From NCBI RefSeq assembly GCF_016863555.1, contig NZ_BOPC01000034.1, forward strand, positions 33,491 through 97,490: a DNA stretch of 64,000 nt, in the 5' to 3' direction. Source of the stretch: Micromonospora qiuiae (GTDB lineage Bacteria > Actinomycetota > Actinomycetes > Mycobacteriales > Micromonosporaceae). Positions within the stretch are counted from its first letter, which is position 1. The number at the start of each line of letters is the position of its first letter. Positions 52,380 to 61,119 of the stretch are shown here, one piece after another. The translations under genes and the position numbers were made by a program. The notes below the pieces were generated by a model. The model saw only the letters and a program-made list of their open reading frames with translations, had not been told where the DNA came from and did not search any database.

Positions 52380-54938
52380 TCAGGCGCTGCGGGCGTCCCG
52401 GGCGCGGGCCTTCACTGCGCGGAGCACGCCGTCGCGGCCCTCGGCAACCAGCCGGCGCAGCGGGGCCGGGTGGCCCTCCTGCGCCAGCCACTCGTCGGTG
52501 GCCTCGATCGTCTCGTCGTCGACCAGGTACGCCGGGTACGTCAGCATGACGAATTCCTGTGCCGGCTCGCTGTCCCGGCTGGCCCAGACCTGTCCCACCG
52601 CGGCGAAGTACCGCTGGCGGTACGGCGTGATCAGCTCGACCTGCGCCGGATGGCTGAAGCCCTGCAACAGTGCCCGGTTCCGCCAGTTCGGCAGCGCCTC
52701 GGGGCCGGTCAGCTGGGCCCAGACCGCGGCCTTGTTCTCCTCGGTCGGCACCAGCGCGTGCGCGTAGGCGGCCTCCCGCTCGCCGCTGGCGGTCTTGTCG
52801 TTGGCCAGCTCGGCCTCGATCTCCGGGGCGCCTGCGGCGCCGTTGGCCGCCAGCGCCTGCAGCACGCTCCAGCGCAGCTCGGTGTCGATGGTCAGCCCGG
52901 CCGTGACCTCCGTTCCCTCCAGCCAGCCGCGCAGGACCGCCAGGTCCTCCGGCGAGCGGGCGGCCGAGACGAAGGCGCGGGCCCAGGCCAGCTGGAAGCC
53001 GCTGCCCGGCTCGGCTGCGGCGAGGGCGGTCTTCGCGGTGCGGGCCAGCTCGGCCCAGCCGGTCGGCGCCCAAGCCGGATCGGCGTAGAAGGTGAGTGCG
53101 CTGCTGGCCTGGCGCAGGGTCGCGGTGACCAGGTTGATGTCCGCCTCGGCGGGCAGTCCGGCCAGCACCAGCGCCACGTAGTCGCGGGCGGCCAGCTCCC
53201 CGTCGCGGGTCATGTCCCACGCGGCGGTCCAGCACAGTGCCCGCGCGAGCGACGACTCGAAGCCGGCGATGTGCTGCACCACCGTCGCCATCGACCGCTC
53301 GTCCAGCCGCAGCTTGGTGTAGGTGAGGTCGTCGTCGTTGAGCAGCAGCACGTCGGCGGCGCGCACACCGGCGAGCTGGGTCAGCTCGGTCAGCTCACCG
53401 TCGATGTCGACCTCGTGCCGCTCGCGGCGCACCAGCCGGCCGTCGGTGAGGTCGTACAGGCCCACGCCGATGCGGTGGGTCCGCAGCGTCGGGTGCTCCG
53501 CCGGCGCCTCCTGGCGGATCGACACCCGCTGGTACGTGCCGTCCGGGCCGATGCTCAGCTCCGGCCGTAGGGTGTTGACCTGCGCGGTCTCCAGCCACTG
53601 CGCGGCGAACCGGCGCAGCTTGCGGCCGGAGGCGGCCTCCAGCTCGGTGAGCAGATCGTCAAAGGTGGCGTTGCCCCAGGCGTGCTTGCCGAAGTACGAC
53701 CGCAGGCCCGCCAGGAACGGCTCCTCGCCCACGTACGCGACGAGTTGCTTGAGCACGCTGGCGCCCTTGGCGTACGTGATGCCGTCGAAGTTGACCTCGA
53801 CCGCCTCCAGGTCCGGCATCTCGCAGTAGACCGGGTGGGTGGAGGAGAGCTGGTCCTGCCGGTAGCCCCAGTTCTTACGGATGGACAGGAAGGTCGTCCA
53901 CGCGTCGTGGAACCGGGTGGCGTGCGTGTTGCACCAGTGGCTGGCCCACTCGGCGAACGACTCGTTCAGCCACAGGTCGTTCCACCAGCGCATGGTGACC
54001 AGGTTGCCGAACCACATGTGGGCCATCTCGTGCAGGATCGTGTTGGCCCGCTGCTCGTACTCGAAATCGGTGACCTGGGAGCGGAAGATGTAGTGCGTCT
54101 CGGCGTGGGTGACGCAGCCGAAGTTCTCCATCGCGCCGGCGTTGAAGTCCGGCACCCAGATCTGGTCGTACTTGGGCAGCGGGTAGCGCACCCCGAACTT
54201 CTCGTGGAAGAAGTCGAAGCCCTGCGTGGTGACCAGGTTCAGATCCTCGGCGTCGAGGTACTGCGCCATGCTCGCGCGGCAGAAGTAGCCCAGGTCGATC
54301 CCGTCGTGGGCGTACCGGACCTCGTGGTAGGGGCCGGCGCAGAGCGCGGTGATGTAGGTGCTCATCCGGACCGACTCGGCGAAGTGGACGGTCTTGCACC
54401 CCTCGTCGGCCGCCTCCTCCCGCTCCACCGGCATGTTGGAGATCACCTTCCAGTGCTCCGGAACGGTGGCGTGCCAGGTGTAGACGCTCTTCAGGTCCGG
54501 CTGGTCGAAGCAGGCGTAGACCCGCTGCGCGTCCGCGGTCTCGAACTGGCTGTAGAGGTACGTCTCACCGTCGACGGGGTCGACTGTGCGGTGCAGGCCC
54601 TGCCCCGAGTTGGAGTACGCGAAGTCCGCGTCGACGACCAGGGTGTTCTCGCTGGCCAGCCCGGTCAACGTCAGTCCCTTTTCTGCCGACCAGTCAGACA
54701 GGTCGACCGGGGTGCCGTTGAGCGTTGCCGAGCGCACCGACTCCGCCGCCACCTCGATGAAGGTGCTGGCGCCCGGCTCGGCGCAGTGGAAGCGCACCTG
54801 GGTGGTCGATCGGAAGGTCCGACCTCCGGCCGCGTGGACGGCGCTGGACAAGTCCAGACTGATGTCGTACCCGGTCACGTCGAGCAGGCGGGCCCGCTCG
54901 GTCGCCTCGTCCTGCGTCAGGTTGCGTACTCCCGGCAA
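52380..54938 (-). CDS. pepN: Aminopeptidase N (M1 family)
   Basis: The start is a TTG at 54938 (GGAGA upstream), giving MPGVRNLTQDEATERARLLD, the usual actinobacterial PepN N-terminus. The 852-residue metalloprotease has the GAMEN motif (about 266-271), the zinc site HEMAHMWFGN with His303 and His307, and a distal LNESFAEW Glu. The ERAP1-like C-terminal domain follows. It removes N-terminal residues from peptides in the cytoplasm. It is convergent with the DUF5130 gene and divergent from the next one. Confidence 0.96.
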   Translation of the reverse strand: MPGVRNLTQDEATERARLLDVTGYDISLDLSSAVHAAGGRTFRSTTQVRFHCAEPGASTFIEVAAESVRSATLNGTPVDLSDWSAEKGLTLTGLASENTLVVDADFAYSNSGQGLHRTVDPVDGETYLYSQFETADAQRVYACFDQPDLKSVYTWHATVPEHWKVISNMPVEREEAADEGCKTVHFAESVRMSTYITALCAGPYHEVRYAHDGIDLGYFCRASMAQYLDAEDLNLVTTQGFDFFHEKFGVRYPLPKYDQIWVPDFNAGAMENFGCVTHAETHYIFRSQVTDFEYEQRANTILHEMAHMWFGNLVTMRWWNDLWLNESFAEWASHWCNTHATRFHDAWTTFLSIRKNWGYRQDQLSSTHPVYCEMPDLEAVEVNFDGITYAKGASVLKQLVAYVGEEPFLAGLRSYFGKHAWGNATFDDLLTELEAASGRKLRRFAAQWLETAQVNTLRPELSIGPDGTYQRVSIRQEAPAEHPTLRTHRIGVGLYDLTDGRLVRRERHEVDIDGELTELTQLAGVRAADVLLLNDDDLTYTKLRLDERSMATVVQHIAGFESSLARALCWTAAWDMTRDGELAARDYVALVLAGLPAEADINLVTATLRQASSALTFYADPAWAPTGWAELARTAKTALAAAEPGSGFQLAWARAFVSAARSPEDLAVLRGWLEGTEVTAGLTIDTELRWSVLQALAANGAAGAPEIEAELANDKTASGEREAAYAHALVPTEENKAAVWAQLTGPEALPNWRNRALLQGFSHPAQVELITPYRQRYFAAVGQVWASRDSEPAQEFVMLTYPAYLVDDETIEATDEWLAQEGHPAPLRRLVAEGRDGVLRAVKARARDARSA

Positions 54939-55157
54939 TGTTCGTCTCCATCCCGCTCTCGCCGTACGTCACGGTCGCGTCTTCGTCGACCGCTCGTGAC
55001 GGCCGGTCCGCGCCTGAGTCTTCCATGTGTGACCAGCCGACGGTGGGCGAGGTCACGCTCCCACCTTCTGCCCCTACGGGCCCGTGTGGAGCAAGGATCG
55101 AGGAAGGATCGCAGTACGCCGACCGGGTCGGTGTCGTCGTTGCGAAGGGAGAGCACC

Positions 55158-55781
55158 GTGAACGAGCGAGCCGCTGTCGACATGTGGTTCGATCCGATCT
55201 GCCCGTGGGCGTGGATCACGTCCCGCTGGCTGCTGGAGGTGGAGCGGGTCCGCGAGGTCGAAATCCGCTTCCACGTGATGAGCCTGTCGGTGCTCAACGA
55301 GGGCCGGGACGTACCCAAGCAGTACCAGGACCTCATGCAGGAGGGGTGGGGCCCGGTACGCGTCTGCATCGCCGCGCAGCAGCGGTACGGCTCGGACGCC
55401 GTTGGCAAGCTGTACAGCGCCCTCGGTACCCGGATCCACCTCGGTAAGGAGCAGCTCGGTCCGGAGCTGTTCGCCGCGGCCCTCACCGACGCCGGGCTGG
55501 ACCCGGAACTGGCCGCCGCCGCAGAGGACACCGGGCTCGACCCGGCGCTGCGGGAGAGCCACGAGGCCGGGATGCGTCCGGTCGGCACCGAGGTGGGCAC
55601 CCCGGTGATCCACGCTCCCGGGCCGGATGGCCGGCAGGTGGCCTTCTTCGGCCCGGTGGTCACCCCGGCACCGAAGGGGGAGGCCGCCGGCCGGCTCTGG
55701 GACGGCGTACTGCTGGTCGCCGGCACTCCCGGCTTCTTCGAACTCAAGCGCAGCCGCGACGTCGACCCCATCTTCAGCTGA
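55158..55781 (+). CDS. DsbA-family mycothiol-linked oxidoreductase (Rv2466c type)
   Basis: The GTG at 55158 gives VNERAAVDMWFDPICPWAWITSRWLLEVE. The thioredoxin-fold active site CPWA lies in the N-terminal strand, and the helical insertion has QYQDLMQEGWGPVRVC and LGTRIHLGKEQLG. The 207-residue size and DPICPWAWITSRW match mycobacterial Rv2466c, a mycothiol-dependent reductase that activates nitro-prodrugs. The biological role is protection against oxidative stress in mycothiol-making actinobacteria. The stop is 1 bp from a dispersed repeat. Confidence 0.9.
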   Translation: MNERAAVDMWFDPICPWAWITSRWLLEVERVREVEIRFHVMSLSVLNEGRDVPKQYQDLMQEGWGPVRVCIAAQQRYGSDAVGKLYSALGTRIHLGKEQLGPELFAAALTDAGLDPELAAAAEDTGLDPALRESHEAGMRPVGTEVGTPVIHAPGPDGRQVAFFGPVVTPAPKGEAAGRLWDGVLLVAGTPGFFELKRSRDVDPIFS

Positions 55782-55782
55782 G

Positions 55783-55840
55783 GTGTAAGGAAGGGCCCCT
55801 TATTAACGCCTCGTGTATAGCAAGGGCCCCTTATTAACAC
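55783..55840. repeat. Dispersed GGGGCCC repeat element, copy 5
   Basis: In the reverse sense GTGTTAATAAGGGGCCCTTG is followed by CTATACACGAGGC and GTTAATAAGGGGCCCTTCCT. It starts one base after the stop of the Rv2466c-type gene. Confidence 0.9.
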
Positions 55841-56355
55841 CGCGCCGCCGCCTGAGCGCCGGGCCGCACTGATCGCCGCGGTGCGGCCTGGCGGTGGCGC
55901 GTTCGGTACGAGCGCAGCGTCACCGGCCGATTCGCGGGCTCGTTTGAGTGGGTGTCCCTAGCGATCCGGCGGGTCGCACCTGCCCGCTGGCCGCAGTCCG
56001 CAGCTGATGGAGGCGCCAAATGGCCAAGCATCGTGCCCCGGTTGACGATCTTCGGAATCGGGAGGAGTGGGCCGGGGCCGCCGCGTACCGGCAAGCGAAC
56101 GGCTCCGCCCGGCGGGCATGCCAGCAGCGATTCCCGTATCCACCTCAGGCGTCGGCTCGACCGAGCGTGGTGGGCGTCGCCCGGGTGCCGGCCACCTCCC
56201 GACTCACTCCTCCCGACCGGCAGCTGCGCACCGAGCCGACGGGAGCGATCTCGCCAGTTGGCCCCGCCCTGACGTCCAGGCCCGCCGGCCGACATCGCCG
56301 AGTCGGCGAGTACGGCTGCTAGCGCCGGATCGGCGGGTGCGGCTGTTGACAAGCT
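55841..56355. other. Gene-poor stretch between two dispersed repeats
   Basis: Apart from a weak open frame at 56020, there is no supported gene between repeat copies 5 and 6. The base composition is mixed, and the open frames have poor third-position bias. Confidence 0.4.
56020..56322 (+). CDS. Possible small protein (100 aa), weak
   Basis: An ATG at 56020 with GGAGG 6-7 nt upstream opens a 100-codon frame (MAKHRAPVDDLRNREEWAGA). The N-terminal part resembles a small soluble protein, but codon use after residue 40 is poor and it carries Arg/Pro-rich low complexity. It could be the decayed end of a gene. Confidence 0.25.
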   Translation: MAKHRAPVDDLRNREEWAGAAAYRQANGSARRACQQRFPYPPQASARPSVVGVARVPATSRLTPPDRQLRTEPTGAISPVGPALTSRPAGRHRRVGEYGC

Positions 56356-56410
56356 GTTAATAAGGGGCCCTTCCTCTACCGCAGGCGTTAATAAGGGGCC
56401 CTTCCTTTCA
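56356..56410. repeat. Dispersed GGGGCCC repeat element, copy 6
   Basis: Reads GTTAATAAGGGGCCCTTCCT, then CTACCGCAGGC and a second GTTAATAAGGGGCCCTTCCT arm. Unlike the others it is not on a gene end; the next gene starts 78 bp later. Confidence 0.9.
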
Positions 56411-56488
56411 CCCACTCACCGACCCACCCAATGGACGGGTGAGGGTCCGGCGGCGGGGGAGTAGCGGGCGACGGTAGCGTGATCGGTC

Positions 56489-57694
56489 ATGAGGGTCGTG
56501 CATCCGATCACCCGGGCCTGGATCACCACTGGCGGCACCGGTGCGCAGAACTACGACGAGTTCGCCGACGACGCGGAAATCACCGCGATCATCGAGGCGA
56601 ACCCGCACAGTGCTCTCGGCATCGAGATGCCGCACCGGGCTCCGGAGAGCCTCGGCAAGTCCTTCGCCGACGCCCTCCCGGACGCGGTGAGCCGGCTCAC
56701 CGAGGCGAAGGCCGACGGCAGCTACACGCCGGCCGAGCAGGTGGTGGTGCTGTACCGGATCAGCGCTCCGGGCGAAGCGCCGGCCTACGGCCTGTTCGCC
56801 ATGGTCGACACCGATCAGATCTCCACCCGGGCTGACGAGCCGGGCCTGGTCATCCGCAACGAGGACGTCTTCATCGCCAAGGTGCGCGAGCGGGTCGCCC
56901 TGGCCGAGGCGCTGGGTCACCTGCTGTCGCCCGTGCTGTTGCTGCAGACGGCGCGGGGCGACGAGCTGCACACCGCGCTCGCGGCGGCCACCGACGCGGC
57001 CGGCGCCCCCGCCGCCACCGACACCGACCAGGCCGGGCGTACGCACGCCATCTGGCAGGTCGGCCCGGGCCCGGTCCAGGACGAGCTGACCGCCCTCGCG
57101 GGTGGCGGCGAGCTGGTCGTCGCCGACGGCAACCACCGCAGCCTGGCGGCGCAGACCGGCGGCCTGCCACGCTTCCTGGCGGTGGTCACCACGCCCGCAT
57201 CGGTGGCCATCCAGCCGTACAACCGCCTGGTCAGCGAGCTGCCGACCACGCCGCAGGAGCTGCTCGACCGGCTGCGCGTCGCCGGGGCACAGATCACCCC
57301 GGTCGACGGCCCGGTCGAGGTCCCGGCGGCTGGCGGCACCGTCGTGCTCCAGCTTCCCGGTCAGGCGTACGCGGTGACGCTGCCGCACACCGGCGCAAGC
57401 CGGCTGGAGAACCTCGACCACGCCCTGGTCGAACGGTTGCTGCTGCGCGACGCCCTCGGGCTGGATCCGGGTGACAAGCGGATCACCTACGTCGGCGGCG
57501 ACTACCCGGCGAGCTGGCTGACCGGTGAGGTCGAGGCCGGGCGGGCCGAGTTGGCCATCCTCATCGCGCCGGTGACCGTTGACGACTTCGTCGCGGTGAA
57601 CCTGGCCCGGGAGAAAATGCCCCGCAAGAGCACCTGGTTCACCCCGAAGGCGCGGGGAGGCTTGGTGGTCGCCGAGTTGCCGGAGCGGGCATGA
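56489..57694 (+). CDS. DUF1015 family protein
   Basis: The 401-residue protein has RAWITTGGTGAQNYDEFADD and the family motifs VVADGNHRSLAA (DGxHR) and IQPYNRLVSELP. The C-terminal part has GDKRITYVGGDYPAS, then LARAILIAPVTVDDFVAV-like and MPRKSTWFTPKARGGLVVAEL. DUF1015 proteins are related to the SerK kinase fold, so a small-molecule kinase role is possible but unproved. TAGCGT lies 8 nt before the ATG. Confidence 0.88.
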   Translation: MRVVHPITRAWITTGGTGAQNYDEFADDAEITAIIEANPHSALGIEMPHRAPESLGKSFADALPDAVSRLTEAKADGSYTPAEQVVVLYRISAPGEAPAYGLFAMVDTDQISTRADEPGLVIRNEDVFIAKVRERVALAEALGHLLSPVLLLQTARGDELHTALAAATDAAGAPAATDTDQAGRTHAIWQVGPGPVQDELTALAGGGELVVADGNHRSLAAQTGGLPRFLAVVTTPASVAIQPYNRLVSELPTTPQELLDRLRVAGAQITPVDGPVEVPAAGGTVVLQLPGQAYAVTLPHTGASRLENLDHALVERLLLRDALGLDPGDKRITYVGGDYPASWLTGEVEAGRAELAILIAPVTVDDFVAVNLAREKMPRKSTWFTPKARGGLVVAELPERA

Positions 57695-57766
57695 CCTGGC
57701 GCCCGTCGTCCCCTCCGGCACCGCCCCGGCGGCACCCGGTTCGGCGGGCCTGACAGACTGCCACTT

Positions 57767-58234
<468 letters not shown>

Positions 58235-58317
58235 CCCTCCGCCCGGCCCGGGTCAGGGGCGGGGCAGTTCCTCGCGGGTGTGCAGTTGCGGCGGCAGGAT
58301 CGAGGGCGCGGGCCGGG

Positions 58318-58638
58318 TCAGCGGCGGGGTAGTTCCTCGCGGGGTGTCCAGTTGCGGCGCACGATGACGATCCTTGCCGCCGCCTCGGCGAGATCCTCTT
58401 CGGTGGGTCGGGCGGCATCCCGAGCCCGCATCGCCGCTGTCACGCTCACCTGCGACGAGCCGGAGCCGACCAGCCCGCGGAGTCCCCGCTCGCTCTCCTC
58501 GGCGCCGTTGCGTCGCCCGCGAGGTGCGTCGCCACCGTCGTGCACCCCTGCGGTGGTCGCGGCCGCACCCGCGTTCCCAGCGCTGTCCTGCCCGCCGTGG
58601 TGCCGGTGCCGTCGCCGCCGTCGCCCCTCATCCCCCAC
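58318..58638 (-). CDS. Small conserved-looking protein convergent with rpiB (106 aa)
   Basis: The GTG at 58638 was chosen because TACTGT stands exactly 7 nt upstream; the frame continues upstream into low-complexity DNA. The N-terminal half is Gly/Arg/His-rich and probably disordered. The C-terminal half has NGAEESERGLRGLVGSGSSQVSVTAAMRARDAARPTEEDLAEAA, then ARIVIVRRNWTPREELPRR. It looks like a small actinobacterial protein of unknown role that is often encoded near rpiB. Confidence 0.65.
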   Translation of the reverse strand: MGDEGRRRRRHRHHGGQDSAGNAGAAATTAGVHDGGDAPRGRRNGAEESERGLRGLVGSGSSQVSVTAAMRARDAARPTEEDLAEAAARIVIVRRNWTPREELPRR

Positions 58639-58645
58639 CCTCCCG

Positions 58646-58651
58646 ACAGTA
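58646..58651 (-). promoter_or_regulatory. -10 element for leaderless small-protein mRNA
   Basis: On the reverse strand TACTGT is followed by 7 nt and the GTG at 58638. Confidence 0.4.
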
Positions 58652-58660
58652 CCCGCCCCA

Positions 58661-58740
58661 CCTCTCCCTCGCCCCACCTCTCCCTCGCCCCACCTCCCCA
58701 CCTCGGCCACGCCCGCCCCACCTCGGCCACGCCCGCCCCA
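58661..58740. repeat. Short tandem repeats, two adjacent kinds
   Basis: A 16 bp unit CCTCTCCCTCGCCCCA occurs twice (58661-58692). It is followed by two copies of a 20 bp unit CCTCGGCCACGCCCGCCCCA (58701-58740). The rest of 58639-59038 has two hairpins and no gene. Confidence 0.85.
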
Positions 58741-58889
58741 CCGAACAACGGACGGCATTGCGCCGAGGCGGTCTCACGCCTGCGAGGCGTTCGGAGAGAC
58801 CGGCACCCGTGCTGCGCTGTGGCCGTGGTCGTCTGCACCTCGATGCTCGCCACCGACGTCGAACCGACTTGCGCTTTGACCGCCCCCGC

Positions 58890-58957
58890 GATCTTGCACT
58901 TTTGGTCGCCGGTATTCCTGACTTCAGAGCTTTTACGGCGACAGAAAGTGCATGATC
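58890..58957. repeat. Inverted repeat, GATCTTGCACTTT type
   Basis: The 22-nt arms (GATCTTGCACTTTTGGTCGC and two more bases against the complement of 58936-58957) match at 19 of 22 positions and enclose 24 nt. The region is unusually AT-rich for this window. I believe similar palindromes recur in related genomes, but that was not checked. Confidence 0.7.
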
Positions 58958-58964
58958 GGCGTGG

Positions 58965-58997
58965 CCGAGGTGGGGGCCGCAGAGGGCCCCGCCTCGG
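58965..58997 (-). terminator. Hairpin terminator candidate after the Eis-type gene
   Basis: CCGAGG with GGGGGCC pairs with GGCCCC and CCTCGG, giving a 12-13 bp stem with one wobble. It lies 42 bp past the stop of the reverse-strand Eis-type gene. Confidence 0.6.
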
Positions 58998-59038
58998 TCC
59001 AAGATCCGCCGAAGCGGGCCCAGGCCGGGGTGAGTGGG

Positions 59039-60271
59039 TCAGAAGACCTCCATGGCGGAGGCGGCGCGGTGCCAGGCGAAGGCGGGCCCGGCCGAGGCTA
59101 GGGCGCCGGGGTGCAGTTCGCGTACCCGACCGGCGTCGGCCAGCGCGGTGAGTTTGGCACCGCCGAGGAACAGTTCGCCCAGGCAGCGTACGTCGCAGGC
59201 CAGATCAGCCGGGCCGCTCGCCGGGGTGCAGACGGCGCTCTTCGGCCCGCCGAGCAGCCGCCACCGGCCGGTGTTCTCCGGCAGCAGTTCGTCGGTCACC
59301 TCGATGACCACGTCGACGTCGGTGGCGTAGCGCCGGGCGGCCAGCGCGGCCGGCACGTCCACCACGCGTAGCCACAGTGCGTCGACCAGCCGGGTGCCGA
59401 GCCGGCGTGGCTCGTCGACCAGCCGCAGCAGCGGCTCGTCCTCGGCAGCCCGCCCCCAGGACAACTGCCGGGTCAGGTCCATCGACAGCAGCATCCGCCA
59501 GATCGCCCGGTACGCCACCGGGCTGGTTGTCACCACCTCGTCGACGGTGACGGTGGACTTCGGGCCGGTGACGTCCCAGTCGGACTTGGTGCGGAACAGC
59601 CCGTACCCGTCGATGCCGTCGGGCCCCTCATGCAGCACCACCCGCCGCTCGGTAGCGCCGCCGCGCTGCGATTCCGGGTCGACCAGCACGTACCGCCACC
59701 ATCGGTCGTCTCGAGCGGACCAGCCGGGCCGGTCGGCGCGGGCGCGGTCGTACACCCGGGCGAGGTCGGGCTGGCGGTCGGCGGGCCGGTCCAGCCGCAG
59801 CCGGCCCTCGTCGGTGGTCGGGGCGGGCATTCGCAGTTCGGCGGTCTCAGCGGTGATCAAGGCCCGCTGCGACGCCAGTCCGTAACCGAAGCGGGGGTAG
59901 ATCCGACCCTCGCTGGCCCAGAGCACCGCGACCGGCTCCCGGCCGGCGTCGTGGATGTCCCGCAACTGCCGGCGCATCATCGCGGTGAGCAGACCCCGAC
60001 GGCGATGGGTGGGTGCGACCCCGACCATGCTGACGTGGGCCGCCGGTATCCCACCGCCGGGCACGGTCAGCTCCCGGGTGAAGGCCGCGGTGGTCGCCAC
60101 AAGATCCGCTCCGTCGCGTACGAGGAGGCCACGCTCCGGTTCGAAGATCGCGCGTTCGGCCTCGTGTGCCTCGGGCTCGACCTCGTGGTGGAACAGGAGG
60201 TTGAGGAAGCGATTCATCTCGTCGAAGTCTTCGACACCGGCGGTCTCGACGGGCAGCGAATAGGTTGTCAC
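59039..60271 (-). CDS. eis: Eis-type GNAT N-acetyltransferase
   Basis: The GTG at 60271 gives VTTYSLPVETAGVEDFDEMN and a 410-residue protein, the normal Eis length. The N-terminal GNAT domain has VSMVGVAPTHRRRGLLTAMMRRQL (acetyl-CoA loop) and WASEGRIYPRFGYGLAS. A second GNAT-like region follows, then a C-terminal SCP2-like domain ending GPAFAWHRAASAMEVF, with the C-terminal carboxylate used in catalysis by the family. Eis proteins acetylate amines, including aminoglycosides and polyamines. It is divergent from the next gene. Confidence 0.92.
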   Translation of the reverse strand: MTTYSLPVETAGVEDFDEMNRFLNLLFHHEVEPEAHEAERAIFEPERGLLVRDGADLVATTAAFTRELTVPGGGIPAAHVSMVGVAPTHRRRGLLTAMMRRQLRDIHDAGREPVAVLWASEGRIYPRFGYGLASQRALITAETAELRMPAPTTDEGRLRLDRPADRQPDLARVYDRARADRPGWSARDDRWWRYVLVDPESQRGGATERRVVLHEGPDGIDGYGLFRTKSDWDVTGPKSTVTVDEVVTTSPVAYRAIWRMLLSMDLTRQLSWGRAAEDEPLLRLVDEPRRLGTRLVDALWLRVVDVPAALAARRYATDVDVVIEVTDELLPENTGRWRLLGGPKSAVCTPASGPADLACDVRCLGELFLGGAKLTALADAGRVRELHPGALASAGPAFAWHRAASAMEVF

Positions 60272-60384
60272 ACCGGTCGTGTCTAACCGATCGGTGCGGC
60301 CGCGGCGACCCATTTGCCGGCTGGCTACCCTCGAAGTCTCCAGCGGTGACCGGTGGTCGCCGTCGGTCAAGGGGAGGGGACGAG

Positions 60385-60915
60385 ATGGCCGACCAGACGC
60401 AGCCGTGGGCGGAACGGACCGTCGAGGTGCCGCCCGGTGCCGCAGTACCGCCGCAGCCCGATCCGTACCGGCGCGGTGTGGCATCGGTCGGGCCTCGGAC
60501 GCCCACCGAGCCGTTCGCGACCGTGGAACACGAGCCGACCGGCACCGGCTGGCCGGGCGAGCCCGCCCCGCGTCGGCCGCTCAGCTGGCACGTGGCGCAG
60601 CTGAAGCGGGGCGGCGAGTGGAGCACGGCGGGCGGATTGTTCGCCTTCGTGTGCTGGGGCATCTGGGCGATCTCCGGCGGCGGCGACCTGGCCGGGCAGT
60701 TCCTGATCTTCGTCCTGAGCCTGCTGGTGGCGGTCGGGCTCTTCGCGCTCGCCCGGCTGCTGGGCCGGCTGGTGCTGGAACGGCAACTCGGCCGGATCCG
60801 GCGCAGCGCGCGTGGCGCCCACCTGGTCACCGCCGTCTTCCTGACCGGCCTGGGTATCGCCTACCTGCAACAGACCCAGTGGATCGTGGACGCCTGGAAC
60901 TGGCTGACCAATTGA
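60385..60915 (+). CDS. Membrane protein, unknown (176 aa)
   Basis: GGGGAGGGG lies just before the ATG. The first ~70 residues are Pro-rich, acidic and probably disordered (MADQTQPWAERTVEVPPGA). The rest has two or three transmembrane segments (FAFVCWGIWAISGGGDL, LIFVLSLLVAVGLFALARLL, LVTAVFLTGLGIAYLQQ) with Arg-rich loops. No family recognised. Confidence 0.75.
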   Translation: MADQTQPWAERTVEVPPGAAVPPQPDPYRRGVASVGPRTPTEPFATVEHEPTGTGWPGEPAPRRPLSWHVAQLKRGGEWSTAGGLFAFVCWGIWAISGGGDLAGQFLIFVLSLLVAVGLFALARLLGRLVLERQLGRIRRSARGAHLVTAVFLTGLGIAYLQQTQWIVDAWNWLTN

Positions 60916-61082
60916 GCCCGCCGCCGGGCGGGTGGCAGCATGCCAACCCGCCCGGCCGGGCCGGTCGCGGCACCGCGACCGGAAGGTCGTCACTCCACCA
61001 GGACGCGCCTGCATACCCGGCCGCCGCCAGTTCATCCGTGGCCGGCTCCGGATCAACCCGTGGAACCGGGACGCCGAGCGGG

Positions 61083-61113
61083 TTGACCTCAACCGAACTT
61101 CAGGTTCTAGCGT
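61083..61113 (+). promoter_or_regulatory. Promoter of the questin-oxidase-like gene
   Basis: TTGACC (61083-61088) and TAGCGT (61108-61113) are spaced 19 bp, and the ATG follows 6 nt later, so a leaderless transcript is expected. Confidence 0.5.
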
Positions 61114-61119
61114 TGCCGG

